Shown here: positions 1 through 9,021 of the stretch, one piece after another
Layout: every line of letters starts with the position of its first letter
How positions within the stretch are numbered: position 1 is the stretch's first letter
Assembly (NCBI RefSeq): GCF_036924745.1
Contig: NZ_JAZHSD010000001.1
Location: 2,728,001 to 2,792,000 of the forward strand
DNA from: Bradyrhizobium sp. AZCC 1693
GTDB taxonomy: Bacteria; Pseudomonadota; Alphaproteobacteria; Rhizobiales; Xanthobacteraceae
Direction: 5' to 3'
Length of the DNA: 64,000 nt
The notes under the pieces: model-generated
The model's database searches: none
What the model was told of the DNA's origin: nothing
The model's input: only the letters and a program-made list of their open reading frames with translations
Translations under genes and position numbers: made by a program

Positions 1-1
1 C

Positions 2-277
2 TTCAACTCGGCCGTCGAGACCGCACTGAGCAATCCCCGCGCGCGAGAAGAGACCTTCATTGTCTCCGACCCGACGCCGGTGACGGTGGCAGATCTCATC
101 GCACGTTATCGCGGCAGCCTCGGCAAATCGCCCTGGCTGTTGTCTGTACCGGAAAGCTGGATCGAGGCGGCTATGAAGGCCGCTGGCCAAGGCGCGATTT
201 GGGAGCGGATCGGCCGGCCGCTGGTGGCCCCTCCCACCAAGCTCATCGCGATCGGCTGGGAGCCGTCGAAGTTTTGA
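2..277 (+). CDS. NAD-dependent epimerase/dehydratase, C-terminal fragment
   Basis: The reading frame is open from the window edge to a TGA ending at 277, so only about the last 91 residues are visible. The segment containing 'TFIVSDPTPVTVADLI' followed by a helix resembles the C-terminal substrate domain of extended SDR sugar epimerases, where a line about the state of the 'display' or 'sequence' precedes the next helix. The nucleotide-binding Rossmann half lies outside the window, so neither the substrate nor the catalytic YxxxK can be checked. It sits at the edge of a nucleotide-sugar locus and probably acts on a UDP-sugar. An ATG at 80 is internal to the frame and is not the real start. 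Confidence 0.6.
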   Translation, partial: FNSAVETALSNPRAREETFIVSDPTPVTVADLIARYRGSLGKSPWLLSVPESWIEAAMKAAGQGAIWERIGRPLVAPPTKLIAIGWEPSKF

Positions 278-282
278 GATGA

Positions 283-2454
283 CTATCGGAGGCCGGCTTC
301 GCTGCAGCGAATCTTTCGGACTTTGGCAGGAGTCTCGAGTACGAATACCGTGTCGATCTTCCAGGGTCTCGCCAGGCCGCAGAGTTGCTGGTCGCTCAAT
401 GGCTCGGAATTGGCGTCCTTGTAACTGGAGAAGCCATAGTACGGCTCCTTGGGGCAATTGAGACCAAGCGGATTCAGTCCCTTCAGCATGGGCGCGCCGA
501 CGATCGCAGGGATGAAGAACGGATCGGCGCGGCATTCCACCCCGATATTCCAGAAGGCCAGGTTGTCGGGCGGCACGAATACCGCTGCATGACGCGCCCC
601 TGTGATTCCGGCCGCCAGCAAGGCGTCGCTGGCCTGTCCGCCAGGGGTACGCTTCACGTCGTTCGCCAGCGCGTGGCGAGCCGGATGCCCCGGCGTCAGG
701 AGAGCGACGAGGCGTTGGCCGGTCGTCGTCATCTCTGCGCCGGGGCTTTCTCCGGTAACGAGCCGAATCCTCGCCTGAAGTTCGGCAAGCATGGCGCCAA
801 CCCTGTACGCACTCTTCCTCTTTTCATCGGTCAAAAACCCAACGAGCAGGATTCCGGCGAGAAAAGATGCGGCTAGGAGGGGATTGGGGAACGTTCTTTC
901 GAGGAATGGCCCGCCGTAGGCGCATATAAACACGATCGCCGTCCAGGTCCCGACATTGGCGAAATAGTAGCTCGATCCGCCAGGAACATTGATCAGGATA
1001 GCGGGAACGATGCAAGCCAGCGCGATAACGGCAACCGTTTCAGCACATCTCTTGTCCCTTGAAGTGCCATGCCACCATGTTTGAAGGGCAGCGCCAAGCA
1101 ACACAAGGCTTGCCGCGATATTCGGCCAGGCTCCGCGCGGATGCTCCCGCGCAAAGGCAAACGGGTCGAGCGCTCGCACTAGCATACCCGCGCCCGGGGA
1201 TATGATCGCGATCGCAATTATTCCAATCAGGAGAAGTGGAACGGCCAACTTGATTAGGCTCGAGAGCGTCATTCCCATTCGCCGCCACAATATGAAGCCG
1301 ACGCCGCCCAACAGAATTGTACCAACGGAAATCTTCGAAAGCAGAGCCAGCAAGACCGCGATGCCGAGCGCTGAGAGCTGCAAGCCGAAGCGGTCTCGTC
1401 GATCAGGATCGGTAATCTCCGCCAACAACGGCAGACTCAACAGAAACAAAATCAGCGATAGACAATAGGACTCGGAAACCAGATAGGACGTCCATCCCCA
1501 TACGTCCGCCACAAAGAGAAGCAGCAGAGAACCCAGCGTGATGAGGGTGCCGTTTTGCGGGCCATCTGCAGGTCGGCGAAACAAGTGAATCGCAAGCGAC
1601 AGACAGAACATGAGAATCGGAACCGCGATCACCTGCCCGCCAATAACGTACCCTTCCAGCGTCGGCACACCGAGCCAAAGACTGACGCAACCCAGCCAGA
1701 TGTGAGATAGCACGTGGTACTCGATCGGGACAAATCCATCGAGGCCGGTGCTCAGCGCACCCTGTTTCACGAGCATGTTGGCGATGGAAGCGTGAAAAAT
1801 CGTGTCGAGCTGGTGGATTCCCGTCAGCGCAAGTTCAGGCGTGAGGACCGACGCGTAGGCACGGGAATTGATCACCAGGAAATAGCCGAAGCCGAAAAGA
1901 CAACCATAGGCAATCGGGAAGATCCACTTGCCGACGGGTGCGGCGCGCATCGCGGATGCCGTCTGCACGAGACCCGCGGCCAATAGACCGACAAACAGCG
2001 GATAGGTGACAGCGTCAGCCAAAGGCCCGTTCAACCAGGCAAGGCACGGGAGGAAAATCACCGCCATCGTTGAAACGAGGAGCGCGCTGTAGGCACCGCC
2101 GCGCTCCGCGTGACGCACGGTGAACAACGTTGCGCAGGCGATGACCGCGCCCGGCAGCAGGAACGCCTTGATGAAAACGAACCAGTGCGGGCTTCCCAGC
2201 GGCCACCGCACGATGGCCACCATGACCGCTGCCACCGCCGCCATGGTCCAGCCAAAGATCGCCGCGAAAAAGATCGGGCTTGGTCGATGGGTCACAAGCG
2301 GCAGCGCTCGGCCGGGCGTCGGTTCGGCCAGCCCGGGCCGCGACAATTGTTCAGAAGCTTGCACGCGATCGAACCTGCTCTTTGACCCCAGACTCGACGG
2401 ATAGTCCCCGCCGGCGCCAATCTGGCGATAAGCCGGACGCGTGGCGCCGACCAC
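283..2454 (-). CDS. Large polytopic membrane protein of unknown function
   Basis: About 720 residues. From roughly residue 60 to 530 the sequence is a series of hydrophobic segments, giving an estimated 12 or more membrane helices. About 190 soluble residues follow, with several cysteines (for example near 'LNCPKEPYYGF' and 'CGLARPWKI'). The overall plan, many helices then a C-terminal soluble domain, is seen in membrane glycosyltransferases and polymer-processing proteins of O-antigen loci, but no family motif was recognised. The start is uncertain. The first ~55 residues are charged and overlap the opposite gene's upstream region, so a GTG near residue 53 is also possible. It is transcribed away from the 2618-12780 operon. 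Confidence 0.6.
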   Translation of the reverse strand: MVGATRPAYRQIGAGGDYPSSLGSKSRFDRVQASEQLSRPGLAEPTPGRALPLVTHRPSPIFFAAIFGWTMAAVAAVMVAIVRWPLGSPHWFVFIKAFLLPGAVIACATLFTVRHAERGGAYSALLVSTMAVIFLPCLAWLNGPLADAVTYPLFVGLLAAGLVQTASAMRAAPVGKWIFPIAYGCLFGFGYFLVINSRAYASVLTPELALTGIHQLDTIFHASIANMLVKQGALSTGLDGFVPIEYHVLSHIWLGCVSLWLGVPTLEGYVIGGQVIAVPILMFCLSLAIHLFRRPADGPQNGTLITLGSLLLLFVADVWGWTSYLVSESYCLSLILFLLSLPLLAEITDPDRRDRFGLQLSALGIAVLLALLSKISVGTILLGGVGFILWRRMGMTLSSLIKLAVPLLLIGIIAIAIISPGAGMLVRALDPFAFAREHPRGAWPNIAASLVLLGAALQTWWHGTSRDKRCAETVAVIALACIVPAILINVPGGSSYYFANVGTWTAIVFICAYGGPFLERTFPNPLLAASFLAGILLVGFLTDEKRKSAYRVGAMLAELQARIRLVTGESPGAEMTTTGQRLVALLTPGHPARHALANDVKRTPGGQASDALLAAGITGARHAAVFVPPDNLAFWNIGVECRADPFFIPAIVGAPMLKGLNPLGLNCPKEPYYGFSSYKDANSEPLSDQQLCGLARPWKIDTVFVLETPAKVRKIRCSEAGLR

Positions 2455-2617
2455 CGCCGAAGTAGGTCAATCCCCGCGCTGCGATAGCACAGCCGGTCCA
2501 GATTCACCACTCCATGGAAGCCTTGCGCGATCTGCCCCCCTGCCGTATCTAACGACCCGAAAATATAGGCGTTTCCGGGCCAAAACCGGAACCGGTTGCC
2601 GCTTTGGACCCGCCAAA

Positions 2618-4009
2618 TTGCCAGACAAGAGCCACCTTACCATCGCCGAGAGCGACACGATCGAGCAGGCATTCCAGCGGCTCAATGCCAACATGCTCGG
2701 AATCCTGTTTGCCCGTGACGCTGAGGGGCGTGTGATCGGCGCTGTCACGGACGGCGACATCCGCCGGCGGCTGCTGACGGGAATATCGATCCAGGGCGAG
2801 GTGGCAAGCTGCATCAACCGCAACTTTGTATGGGCGCGCGCCGGTGCGCCCCGTGAACAGATTCTCAAGCTGCTCGACCAGCGGGTCCACGTCGTTCCGA
2901 TCCTCGACGCCGACGGGCGGCTTGTGGACGTGTTCAGCCGCGATCTGTTCAATCTCGGCGAAGAGAGCGAAGTATTCGCGCGCGCCCGCTCGCCGGTCCG
3001 CATCAGTTTCTCCGGCGGCGGCACCGACCTCACGCATTATTTCGTCGACAATGACGGCGGCTCCGTCATCAACGCGACCATTGCGATGTACGCGCATGCG
3101 ACGCTGCGCCGGCGCAACGACAACCGGATCCGAATCTACTCGCATGATTTTCGCTGCACGGTCGAAGCTGAAAATCTCGCGGGCCTCGGCAGCGAAGGCC
3201 AACTGGCGCTGATCAAATCGGTAATCCGCCTGATCCAGCCGGCCTATGGCTTCGATCTCGACGTTTCGGCCGATTTTCCGGTTGGCTCCGGCCTCGGCGG
3301 TTCGGCGGTGGTGTCGTCCGCCATCATCGGCTGCTTCAACGAATTCCGTTCCGACCGGTGGGATCGCCACGAGATCGCGGAAATGGCCTTTCAGGCCGAA
3401 CGGCTGATGCTCAATATTCCCGGCGGCTGGCAGGACCAGTACGCCACCGTGTTCGGCGGCTTCAATCACATGGAGTTTTCGTCCGAGCAGAACACCATCG
3501 TTCCGCTTCGCCTCGAGCCCAATATCGTCGCCGAGCTCGAGGAAAGCCTGGTGCTTTGCTACACCGGCGCCAACCACGATTCCGGTTCTATCCACCGCGA
3601 CCAGAAGCAGCAGCACGAGACCAGCGACGCCGTCGCGGCTGCGGCCAAGCAAAAGGAAGTGACCCGCGAGATCCGACATCATCTGCTGCGCGGCCAGCTT
3701 CTGGAGTGTGGGCGCCTGATCGACGAGGCATGGCACGCCAAGCGCCGCTTGAGTTCGCTCATCAGTTCCGACGAACTGGATGCGATCTATGACCTTGCGA
3801 AAACCAATGGCGCGGTCGGCGGCAAGCTGCTGGGCGCCGGCGGCGGCGGCTACTTCATCTTCTTCGTCCGCCCGTTTCACCGCTATCCGCTGATTGCCGC
3901 GCTGGAGCAGAAAGGCCTGTCCTGCTCCCGCATCGCGTTCGAGGAAAATGGCCTCCGGACCTGGAAATCGCGAATTCCCGGCGCGCCGGCCAAGGGCGGC
4001 GGTGCATAA
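2618..4009 (+). CDS. CBS-domain pair fused to GHMP-family sugar kinase (HddA-like)
   Basis: Residues about 5-115 form a CBS pair, with 'AESDTIEQAFQRL' followed by 'GVTDGDIRR'-type strands and a second half ending 'VPILDADGRLVDVFSR'. Residues about 125-460 are a GHMP kinase. They show an N-terminal 'SPVRISFSGGGTDL', the phosphate loop 'PVGSGLGGSAVVSSA' and the C-terminal 'LLGAGGGGYFIFF'. The closest familiar kinase is D-glycero-D-manno-heptose 7-phosphate kinase. The CBS pair normally senses adenine nucleotides and may regulate the kinase, but that is inference. The frame is open back to 2441, but those codons read as unrelated sequence overlapping the divergent gene. The TTG at 2618, just before the CBS domain, is the preferred start, although no strong ribosome site is visible. 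It is first in the 2.6-12.8 kb operon. Confidence 0.8.
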   Translation: MPDKSHLTIAESDTIEQAFQRLNANMLGILFARDAEGRVIGAVTDGDIRRRLLTGISIQGEVASCINRNFVWARAGAPREQILKLLDQRVHVVPILDADGRLVDVFSRDLFNLGEESEVFARARSPVRISFSGGGTDLTHYFVDNDGGSVINATIAMYAHATLRRRNDNRIRIYSHDFRCTVEAENLAGLGSEGQLALIKSVIRLIQPAYGFDLDVSADFPVGSGLGGSAVVSSAIIGCFNEFRSDRWDRHEIAEMAFQAERLMLNIPGGWQDQYATVFGGFNHMEFSSEQNTIVPLRLEPNIVAELEESLVLCYTGANHDSGSIHRDQKQQHETSDAVAAAAKQKEVTREIRHHLLRGQLLECGRLIDEAWHAKRRLSSLISSDELDAIYDLAKTNGAVGGKLLGAGGGGYFIFFVRPFHRYPLIAALEQKGLSCSRIAFEENGLRTWKSRIPGAPAKGGGA

Positions 4010-4030
4010 AACGAGATACCGAGAAGGTTC

Positions 4031-5950
4031 ATGAACTCAACCAACCAGGCGGCACCAATCCGGATCGGCAATCGTTCGATCGGCAACGGTCAGCCGTGCT
4101 ATGTCATTGCGGAAGTCGGCAACAACCATAACGGCGACCTCGATCGCGCCATCGCGCTGGTCGACGCCGCGGTCGCAGCCGGCGCGGATTGCGCCAAATT
4201 CCAGATGCGCAAGCTGGACGAGGTCTACCGCGCCTCGAGCCTTTCCGGAAAGGACGACGATCTCGCGGTCGAATACACCCTCGACCTGTTGCGCCGCTTC
4301 GAACTGACTACCGAGCAGCAGCGCCGCGTCGCGGCCTATTGCGCCACGAAGAGCATCCAATACCTCTGCACGCCCTGGGATGCGTCGAGCGTCGCGACGC
4401 TGGAGACGTTCGGCGTTCAGGCCTACAAGGTCGCCTCCGCCGACCTGACCAACCTGCCCTTGCTGGCGAAACTGGCCGCGACCGGCAAGACGCTGATCGT
4501 CTCCACCGGCATGAGCACGTCGGATGAAATTCGCAGCGCGGCGAAATTCCTCGACGACCGCTCGGCGCCTTACGTGCTGCTGCATTGCCAGAGCACCTAC
4601 CCTGCCGCGCTTCACAATATTCATCTGCGCTTCATGGAGACCTTAAGGGAGATCCATCCCTTCGTCGGCTATTCCGGTCACGAGCGTGGCATCGCAGTTT
4701 CGATCGGCGCGGTCGCGATGGGCGCGGTCGTGATTGAGCGTCACATCACGCTCGATCGCGAAATGGAAGGCCCGGATCACGCGGCAAGCCTCGAGCCGGA
4801 AGAATTCAAGGCGCTGGTGTCAGGCATTCGCGAATTGGAGACCGCGCGTGGCGAGAAGCTGGCGGAACGAGCACTCAGCCAGGGCGAGCTGATCAACCGC
4901 GAGAATCTCGCCAAGAGCCTGGTGGCGGCGCGCGACATTCCGGCCGGCACTGTCGTCGCCGAGAGCGACGTCGCGGTCAAGAGCCCGGGCCAGGGCCTGT
5001 CGCCGCTGAAAATGCCGGCCCTGATCGGCCGACGCCTTAACCGCGCGATGGCGCGCGACGATTACTTTTTTCAGAGCGACCTCGCCGACGGCGCGGCCAC
5101 CGCGCGCCGCTATCGTTTCGACCGGCCCTGGGGCGTGCCGGTCCGCTATCACGACACGCAACGTTTTCTGGAAATCTGCCAGCCCGACATCATCGAATTC
5201 CATCTCAGCTACAGCGACATGGAGCGTAATCCGGCGGCCTACCTGTCCGGCACTTACGATCTCGGCTTCGTGGTGCACGCGCCCGAACTGTTTGCCGGCA
5301 GCAAGCTGATGGACCTGGCGACATCAGACGAAGGCCTGCGCCGTTATTCGCTGGAGCAGACCCAGGCCGTCATCGATATCACGCGCGGATTGAAGAAATT
5401 CTTTCCCAAGACCATGCGCCCGCCGATCGTCGCCAATATCGGCGGCTTCACCATGGACGAGCCGCTGTCGCCGGAACGGAAGGCGGAGTGTTACCGCATC
5501 TTCGCCGCCAGTCTCGCCGAGCTCGATCTCGACGGCGTCGAATTGATTCCGCAGACCATGGCGCCGTTCCCGTGGCATTTCGGCGGACAGCGTCATCAGA
5601 ACATCTTCATTTTCCCGGAAGAATCCGCCGCGTTCTGCGCCAAGCATGACTTACGGATGTGCGTCGACATTTCGCACACCAAGCTTGCCGCCAATCATTT
5701 CGGTTTCGATTTCAGCGAAGGCCTCGCCCAGCTCGGCCCGCATACCGCCCATCTGCATTTCGGCGACGCCAAGGGCCTCGACGGCGAAGGCTTGCAGATC
5801 GGCGAAGGCGAGATCGACTTCGACCAGATCGGCGCCGTGCTGCGCAAGCATGCTCCCGACGCCTCGTTCATCCCGGAGATCTGGCAGGGCCACAAGAATA
5901 TGGGCGAAGGATTCTGGACAGCGCTCGAGCGCCTTGAGGGCCGCATATGA
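4031..5950 (+). CDS. NeuB/SpsE-type nonulosonate synthase fused to TIM-barrel sugar isomerase
   Basis: 639 residues, almost twice the usual NeuB length. Residues 1 to about 250 are a NeuB-type barrel ('VIAEVGNNHNGDLDRA', 'STGMSTSDEI', 'LHCQSTYPA', 'GYSGHERGIAVS', 'VIERHITLDR'). This family condenses phosphoenolpyruvate with an aldose to make a nonulosonic acid. About 295-350 is a SAF (antifreeze-like) domain ('ARDIPAGTVVAESDV'). About 355-639 is a second TIM barrel of the xylose-isomerase/AP-endonuclease-2 type, with metal-ligand-like 'VDISHTK' and 'HLHFGDAKG'. The second barrel may prepare or modify the sugar used by the first. GAGAAGG precedes the ATG. The 3' end overlaps the next gene by ATGA. 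The true substrate is unknown. Confidence 0.85.
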   Translation: MNSTNQAAPIRIGNRSIGNGQPCYVIAEVGNNHNGDLDRAIALVDAAVAAGADCAKFQMRKLDEVYRASSLSGKDDDLAVEYTLDLLRRFELTTEQQRRVAAYCATKSIQYLCTPWDASSVATLETFGVQAYKVASADLTNLPLLAKLAATGKTLIVSTGMSTSDEIRSAAKFLDDRSAPYVLLHCQSTYPAALHNIHLRFMETLREIHPFVGYSGHERGIAVSIGAVAMGAVVIERHITLDREMEGPDHAASLEPEEFKALVSGIRELETARGEKLAERALSQGELINRENLAKSLVAARDIPAGTVVAESDVAVKSPGQGLSPLKMPALIGRRLNRAMARDDYFFQSDLADGAATARRYRFDRPWGVPVRYHDTQRFLEICQPDIIEFHLSYSDMERNPAAYLSGTYDLGFVVHAPELFAGSKLMDLATSDEGLRRYSLEQTQAVIDITRGLKKFFPKTMRPPIVANIGGFTMDEPLSPERKAECYRIFAASLAELDLDGVELIPQTMAPFPWHFGGQRHQNIFIFPEESAAFCAKHDLRMCVDISHTKLAANHFGFDFSEGLAQLGPHTAHLHFGDAKGLDGEGLQIGEGEIDFDQIGAVLRKHAPDASFIPEIWQGHKNMGEGFWTALERLEGRI

Positions 5951-6648
5951 CGAGGGTTACGCCCGGGCGAACGCTGGCCGTTGTCGCGGCGCGTGGTGGC
6001 TCGAAGGGAATTCCGCACAAGAACCTGATCGATCTGTGCGGCAAGCCGCTGATTGCCTGGACCGTCATGCAGGCGGCCGCCGCGCGCGGCGTTGATGTCG
6101 TGGCGGTTTCTTCCGACAGCGACCAGATCCTTGCCGCTGCGGAGGCCGCCGGCGCGATCGGCGTCCGGCGCCCGGAAGACATCTCGGGCGATCTGGCCTC
6201 ATCGGAGTCGGCGTGGCTCCACGCGCTGGAACACCTCGATGGGAAGCTTGGACCGTTCGGACGGGTCGTCGCGCTGCAGGCGACCTCGCCGATCCGGGAA
6301 TCCAGCGACATCGAACAGGCGCTCGCGACCTTCGAGCGCGAGGAACTCGACAGCCTGCTCTCGGTCTGCGAGGTCGAGGATTATTTCAACTGGCGCATCG
6401 GCGCCGACGGGCCCGAACCGATCAACTACGATTTCCGCAATCGGCGGATGCGGCAGCAGATCGAAAAGCGGTATTTGGAGAATGGCTCGTTCTACGTTCT
6501 AATTCCCTCGCTGCTACGCGAGCAGAGTAACCGGCTCGGCGGCAAGATCGGAATGCATGTGATGGAGCGCCACAAAATGTTCCAGATCGATCGCCCGGAA
6601 GACATCAAGCTTTGTGCGGCCATCATGCGCAGCTACGGCTATGCATAG
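5947..6648 (+). CDS. CMP-sugar synthetase (acylneuraminate cytidylyltransferase family)
   Basis: 233 residues with the N-terminal nucleotide-binding signature 'AARGGSKGIPHKNL' and the downstream 'LQATSPIRESSDI' typical of CMP-NeuAc, CMP-Leg and CMP-Pse synthetases. It would activate the product of the preceding NeuB-type enzyme with CTP. It is distinct from the second cytidylyltransferase at 12091-12780, so the locus activates two different acidic sugars. It starts in an ATGA overlap with the synthase gene, which implies translational coupling. Its stop overlaps the next start by 8 bases. Confidence 0.85.
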   Translation: MTRVTPGRTLAVVAARGGSKGIPHKNLIDLCGKPLIAWTVMQAAAARGVDVVAVSSDSDQILAAAEAAGAIGVRRPEDISGDLASSESAWLHALEHLDGKLGPFGRVVALQATSPIRESSDIEQALATFEREELDSLLSVCEVEDYFNWRIGADGPEPINYDFRNRRMRQQIEKRYLENGSFYVLIPSLLREQSNRLGGKIGMHVMERHKMFQIDRPEDIKLCAAIMRSYGYA

Positions 6649-7405
6649 TCCCGCAGCCTTTTCGCTGGAAGGCAAGACTGCCGTCGTCACCGGGGCGTCG
6701 CGCGGCATTGGCGCAGCCATTGCAGCCGGCCTGCAGGCGAGCGGCGCAAAAGTGTTCGGCCTCAGCCGGAGCGGCACGGCGCCCTCGCACGTCACGGCGG
6801 CCAAATGCGATCTGGCCGATGATGCCGCCATCGGGTCTGTATTCGATAATCTTTCGAAAGCCGGAGAACGGCTCGACGTGCTGGTCAATGCGGCGGGCAT
6901 CAGCCTTCCCGCCTCCGCGACGATGAGCGAACTCCAGAGATTCCGCGACACGCTGGCGGTCGACCTGAGCGGCGTCTACGCGACGATCCTTGCGGCCTAT
7001 CCGCTCCTGAAAAAGGCGGGCGGCGGCTCGATCATCAATGTCACCAGCATCAACTCGGTGCGCGGCTTTCCCGGAAACCCCGGCTATGTGGCGGCCAAGG
7101 CCGGCCTCGCCGGCCTCACCCGCGCGCTTGCCGCGGACTATGCGCGCGACGGTATTCGCGTCAACGCGCTCGCTCCCGGCTATGTCGCGACCGAGATGAC
7201 CGCAAAAAGTTTTGCCGATCCTGTCATGCACGAGGATCGCCGCCGCCACACCATGCTCGGCCGCTGGGGCAACCCGGACGATCTGGCCGGTGCCGCCGTT
7301 TTTCTGGCGTCATCCGCCTCGGCCTATGTGACCGGCCAGGAATTGTTCGTCGATGGCGGCTGGACCACGAAAGGTCTCGCGATCAGCGAGGGTGGCAAGC
7401 CGTGA
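6641..7405 (+). CDS. SDR family oxidoreductase (first of three)
   Basis: 254 residues of classical short-chain dehydrogenase: cofactor motif 'TGASRGIGAAIA' near residue 20, 'LVNAAGIS', active-site Ser in 'INVTSINS', and Tyr-xxx-Lys in 'GYVAAKAG'. The C-terminus has the usual 'GRWGNPDDLAGAAVFLAS...YVTGQ' strand. SDRs of this type, such as PtmA-like enzymes in legionaminic-acid loci, reduce or oxidise sugar intermediates. The ATG at 6641 overlaps the upstream stop by 8 bases; an in-frame ATG at 6614 would lie deep in the preceding gene. The substrate is unassigned. Confidence 0.8.
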   Translation: MHSPAAFSLEGKTAVVTGASRGIGAAIAAGLQASGAKVFGLSRSGTAPSHVTAAKCDLADDAAIGSVFDNLSKAGERLDVLVNAAGISLPASATMSELQRFRDTLAVDLSGVYATILAAYPLLKKAGGGSIINVTSINSVRGFPGNPGYVAAKAGLAGLTRALAADYARDGIRVNALAPGYVATEMTAKSFADPVMHEDRRRHTMLGRWGNPDDLAGAAVFLASSASAYVTGQELFVDGGWTTKGLAISEGGKP

Positions 7406-8250
7406 CGACAACGCTCGAACGCATCGGTTTCATGCAGGGACGGCTATCGGCCATGGTCGACGGCAAGATCCAGGCCTTCCCGTGGAACGAATGGCGTGAA
7501 GAGTTTCCCCGCGCCAGCGCGCTCGGCCTGACCCGGATCGAATGGACCATCGACCAGGATCGGCTGCGCGACAACCCGCTCAACACTGCCGCCGGGCAGC
7601 AGGAAATCATCGAACTGTCACGCCGCCACGCGCTCAGAACCGCAAGCCTGACCGGCGACTGCTTCATGCAGGCTCCGTTCTGGAAGGCGGACGGCGAGAC
7701 GCAGAAATCGCTGGTGGCCGATCTCGATCTGGTGCTCGCCTCCTGCAGCACCCTCGGCGTCGAATTCGTCGTCATTCCGCTGGTCGACAACGGCCGGATC
7801 GAGAGCGCGGCGCAGACCGAAACCCTGTTGCGCGTTCTGCTCGATCGCGCCTCCTCGCTGTCGAAGCAAGGCGTCAGAATCGTTTTCGAATCCGACCTGC
7901 CACCTGCGCCGCTGGCGCAGTTCATCGGCAAATTCCCGCGCGAGGTGTTCGGCATCAACTACGACAGCGGCAACAGCGCCGCGCTCGGCTATGATTCTGC
8001 CGAGGAGATTCCAGCCTATGCGCCGCGCATCCTCAATGTGCATGTGAAGGACCGGCTGCTCGGCGGCACCACCGTGCCGCTCGGAACAGGCGCGGCGGAT
8101 CTTGCCAGGACCATTCGGCTGATCGAGCAGTCCGGCTATAGCGGGCAATACATCCTGCAAACGGCGCGCGCCACCGACGGCGACCATGCCGGCGCGCTGG
8201 CACGATATCGCGACATGACGGTGCGCTGGATCGAGGACGCCAGGCGATGA
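7402..8250 (+). CDS. Sugar phosphate isomerase/epimerase (AP endonuclease 2-type TIM barrel)
   Basis: 282 residues. 'RIGFMQGRLS' at the N-terminus, 'TRIEWTID', 'VIPLVDNGR', 'IVFESDLPP', 'GINYDSGNS' and 'LNVHVKDRL' mark the successive strands of a xylose-isomerase-like barrel. The Glu, Asp and His residues at strand ends fit divalent-metal binding. It begins in a GTGA overlap with the upstream SDR and ends in an ATGA overlap with the next. It is a second, separate barrel in the same operon that also encodes one fused to the NeuB-type synthase. A comparable protein (PtmF) occurs in Campylobacter legionaminic-acid loci. The function here is inferred only. Confidence 0.75.
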   Translation: MTTTLERIGFMQGRLSAMVDGKIQAFPWNEWREEFPRASALGLTRIEWTIDQDRLRDNPLNTAAGQQEIIELSRRHALRTASLTGDCFMQAPFWKADGETQKSLVADLDLVLASCSTLGVEFVVIPLVDNGRIESAAQTETLLRVLLDRASSLSKQGVRIVFESDLPPAPLAQFIGKFPREVFGINYDSGNSAALGYDSAEEIPAYAPRILNVHVKDRLLGGTTVPLGTGAADLARTIRLIEQSGYSGQYILQTARATDGDHAGALARYRDMTVRWIEDARR

Positions 8251-9008
8251 AACTCGATATCGAGGACCGGGTCGCATTAGTGGTCGGCGCGAGCCGCGGC
8301 ATCGGTTTTGCCATTGCCGACACGCTGGCCGCCGAGGGCGCCAAGGTCGCGATGGCAGCGCGCGGCCTCGACGGCCTCAAGGCGGCTGCGGGAAAAATCG
8401 GCAGCGGCGCCTCGTGTCATGCCGCCGACGTCACCAACCCCGCCGCCGCGCTGTCGCTGGTGGACGAGGTCGAGAAGCAGTGGGGCCACATCGACATTCT
8501 CATCTGCAACGTCGGCAGCGGCGCCTCCGTGCCGCCGGGCAAGGAAACCGCGGCCGAGTGGTCGCGGGTGATGGACATCAACCTGTTCGCCACGACCAAT
8601 ACGATCGAAGCTGCGAGACCGCTGATGAGCCGCGGCAATGGCGACCGCGCGATTGTCTGCGTGTCGTCGATCTGTGGGCACGCCGCGCTTGGCGCGCCGG
8701 TAACCTATTCGGCGGCGAAGGCGGCCTTGAATGCGACCGTGCGTGGCCTTGCCCGGCCCTTGGCAGCCGAAGGCATTCGCATCAACGCCGTTGCCCCCGG
8801 CAACATCCTGAGCGCCGACGGCACCTGGGCGCGCAAGATCGCCGAAAACAAAGCCGCCGTGGACGAGATGCTCGCGCGCGAGGTGCCGCTGCGCCGGCTC
8901 GGCAAACCCGAAGAGGTTGCCGACATTGTGGCCTTTCTCGCCTCTCCCCGCGCTGCGTTCATCACCGGCACCGTGATCGTGGCCGACGGCGGACAATTAC
9001 GTGCTTGA
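8247..9008 (+). CDS. SDR family oxidoreductase (second of three)
   Basis: 253 residues: 'VVGASRGIGFAIADTL' for the dinucleotide, 'LICNVGSG' in place of the usual NNAG, catalytic Ser in 'VCVSSICG', and Tyr-xxx-Lys in 'VTYSAAKAAL'. The 'LRRLGKPEEVADIVAFLAS' to 'VIVADGG' end is canonical. It is coupled to the isomerase by ATGA. It probably acts on an intermediate of the same sugar pathway. Its substrate cannot be read from the sequence. Confidence 0.8.
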   Translation: MKLDIEDRVALVVGASRGIGFAIADTLAAEGAKVAMAARGLDGLKAAAGKIGSGASCHAADVTNPAAALSLVDEVEKQWGHIDILICNVGSGASVPPGKETAAEWSRVMDINLFATTNTIEAARPLMSRGNGDRAIVCVSSICGHAALGAPVTYSAAKAALNATVRGLARPLAAEGIRINAVAPGNILSADGTWARKIAENKAAVDEMLAREVPLRRLGKPEEVADIVAFLASPRAAFITGTVIVADGGQLRA

Positions 9009-9010
9009 AC

Positions 9011-9015
9011 AGGAG
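9011..9015 (+). promoter_or_regulatory. Ribosome binding site deciding a TTG start
   Basis: AGGAG lies six bases upstream of a TTG at 9022. It supports that codon over the GTG at 9001, which overlaps the preceding gene and has no comparable site. Confidence 0.6.
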
Positions 9016-9021
9016 CGTTCC

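Noticed and set aside
2549..3880. Long open frame of 443 codons on the minus strand
   Set aside because: It lies entirely antisense to the CBS-GHMP kinase, which has clear motifs. The antisense translation is low-complexity and typical of GC-rich shadow frames.
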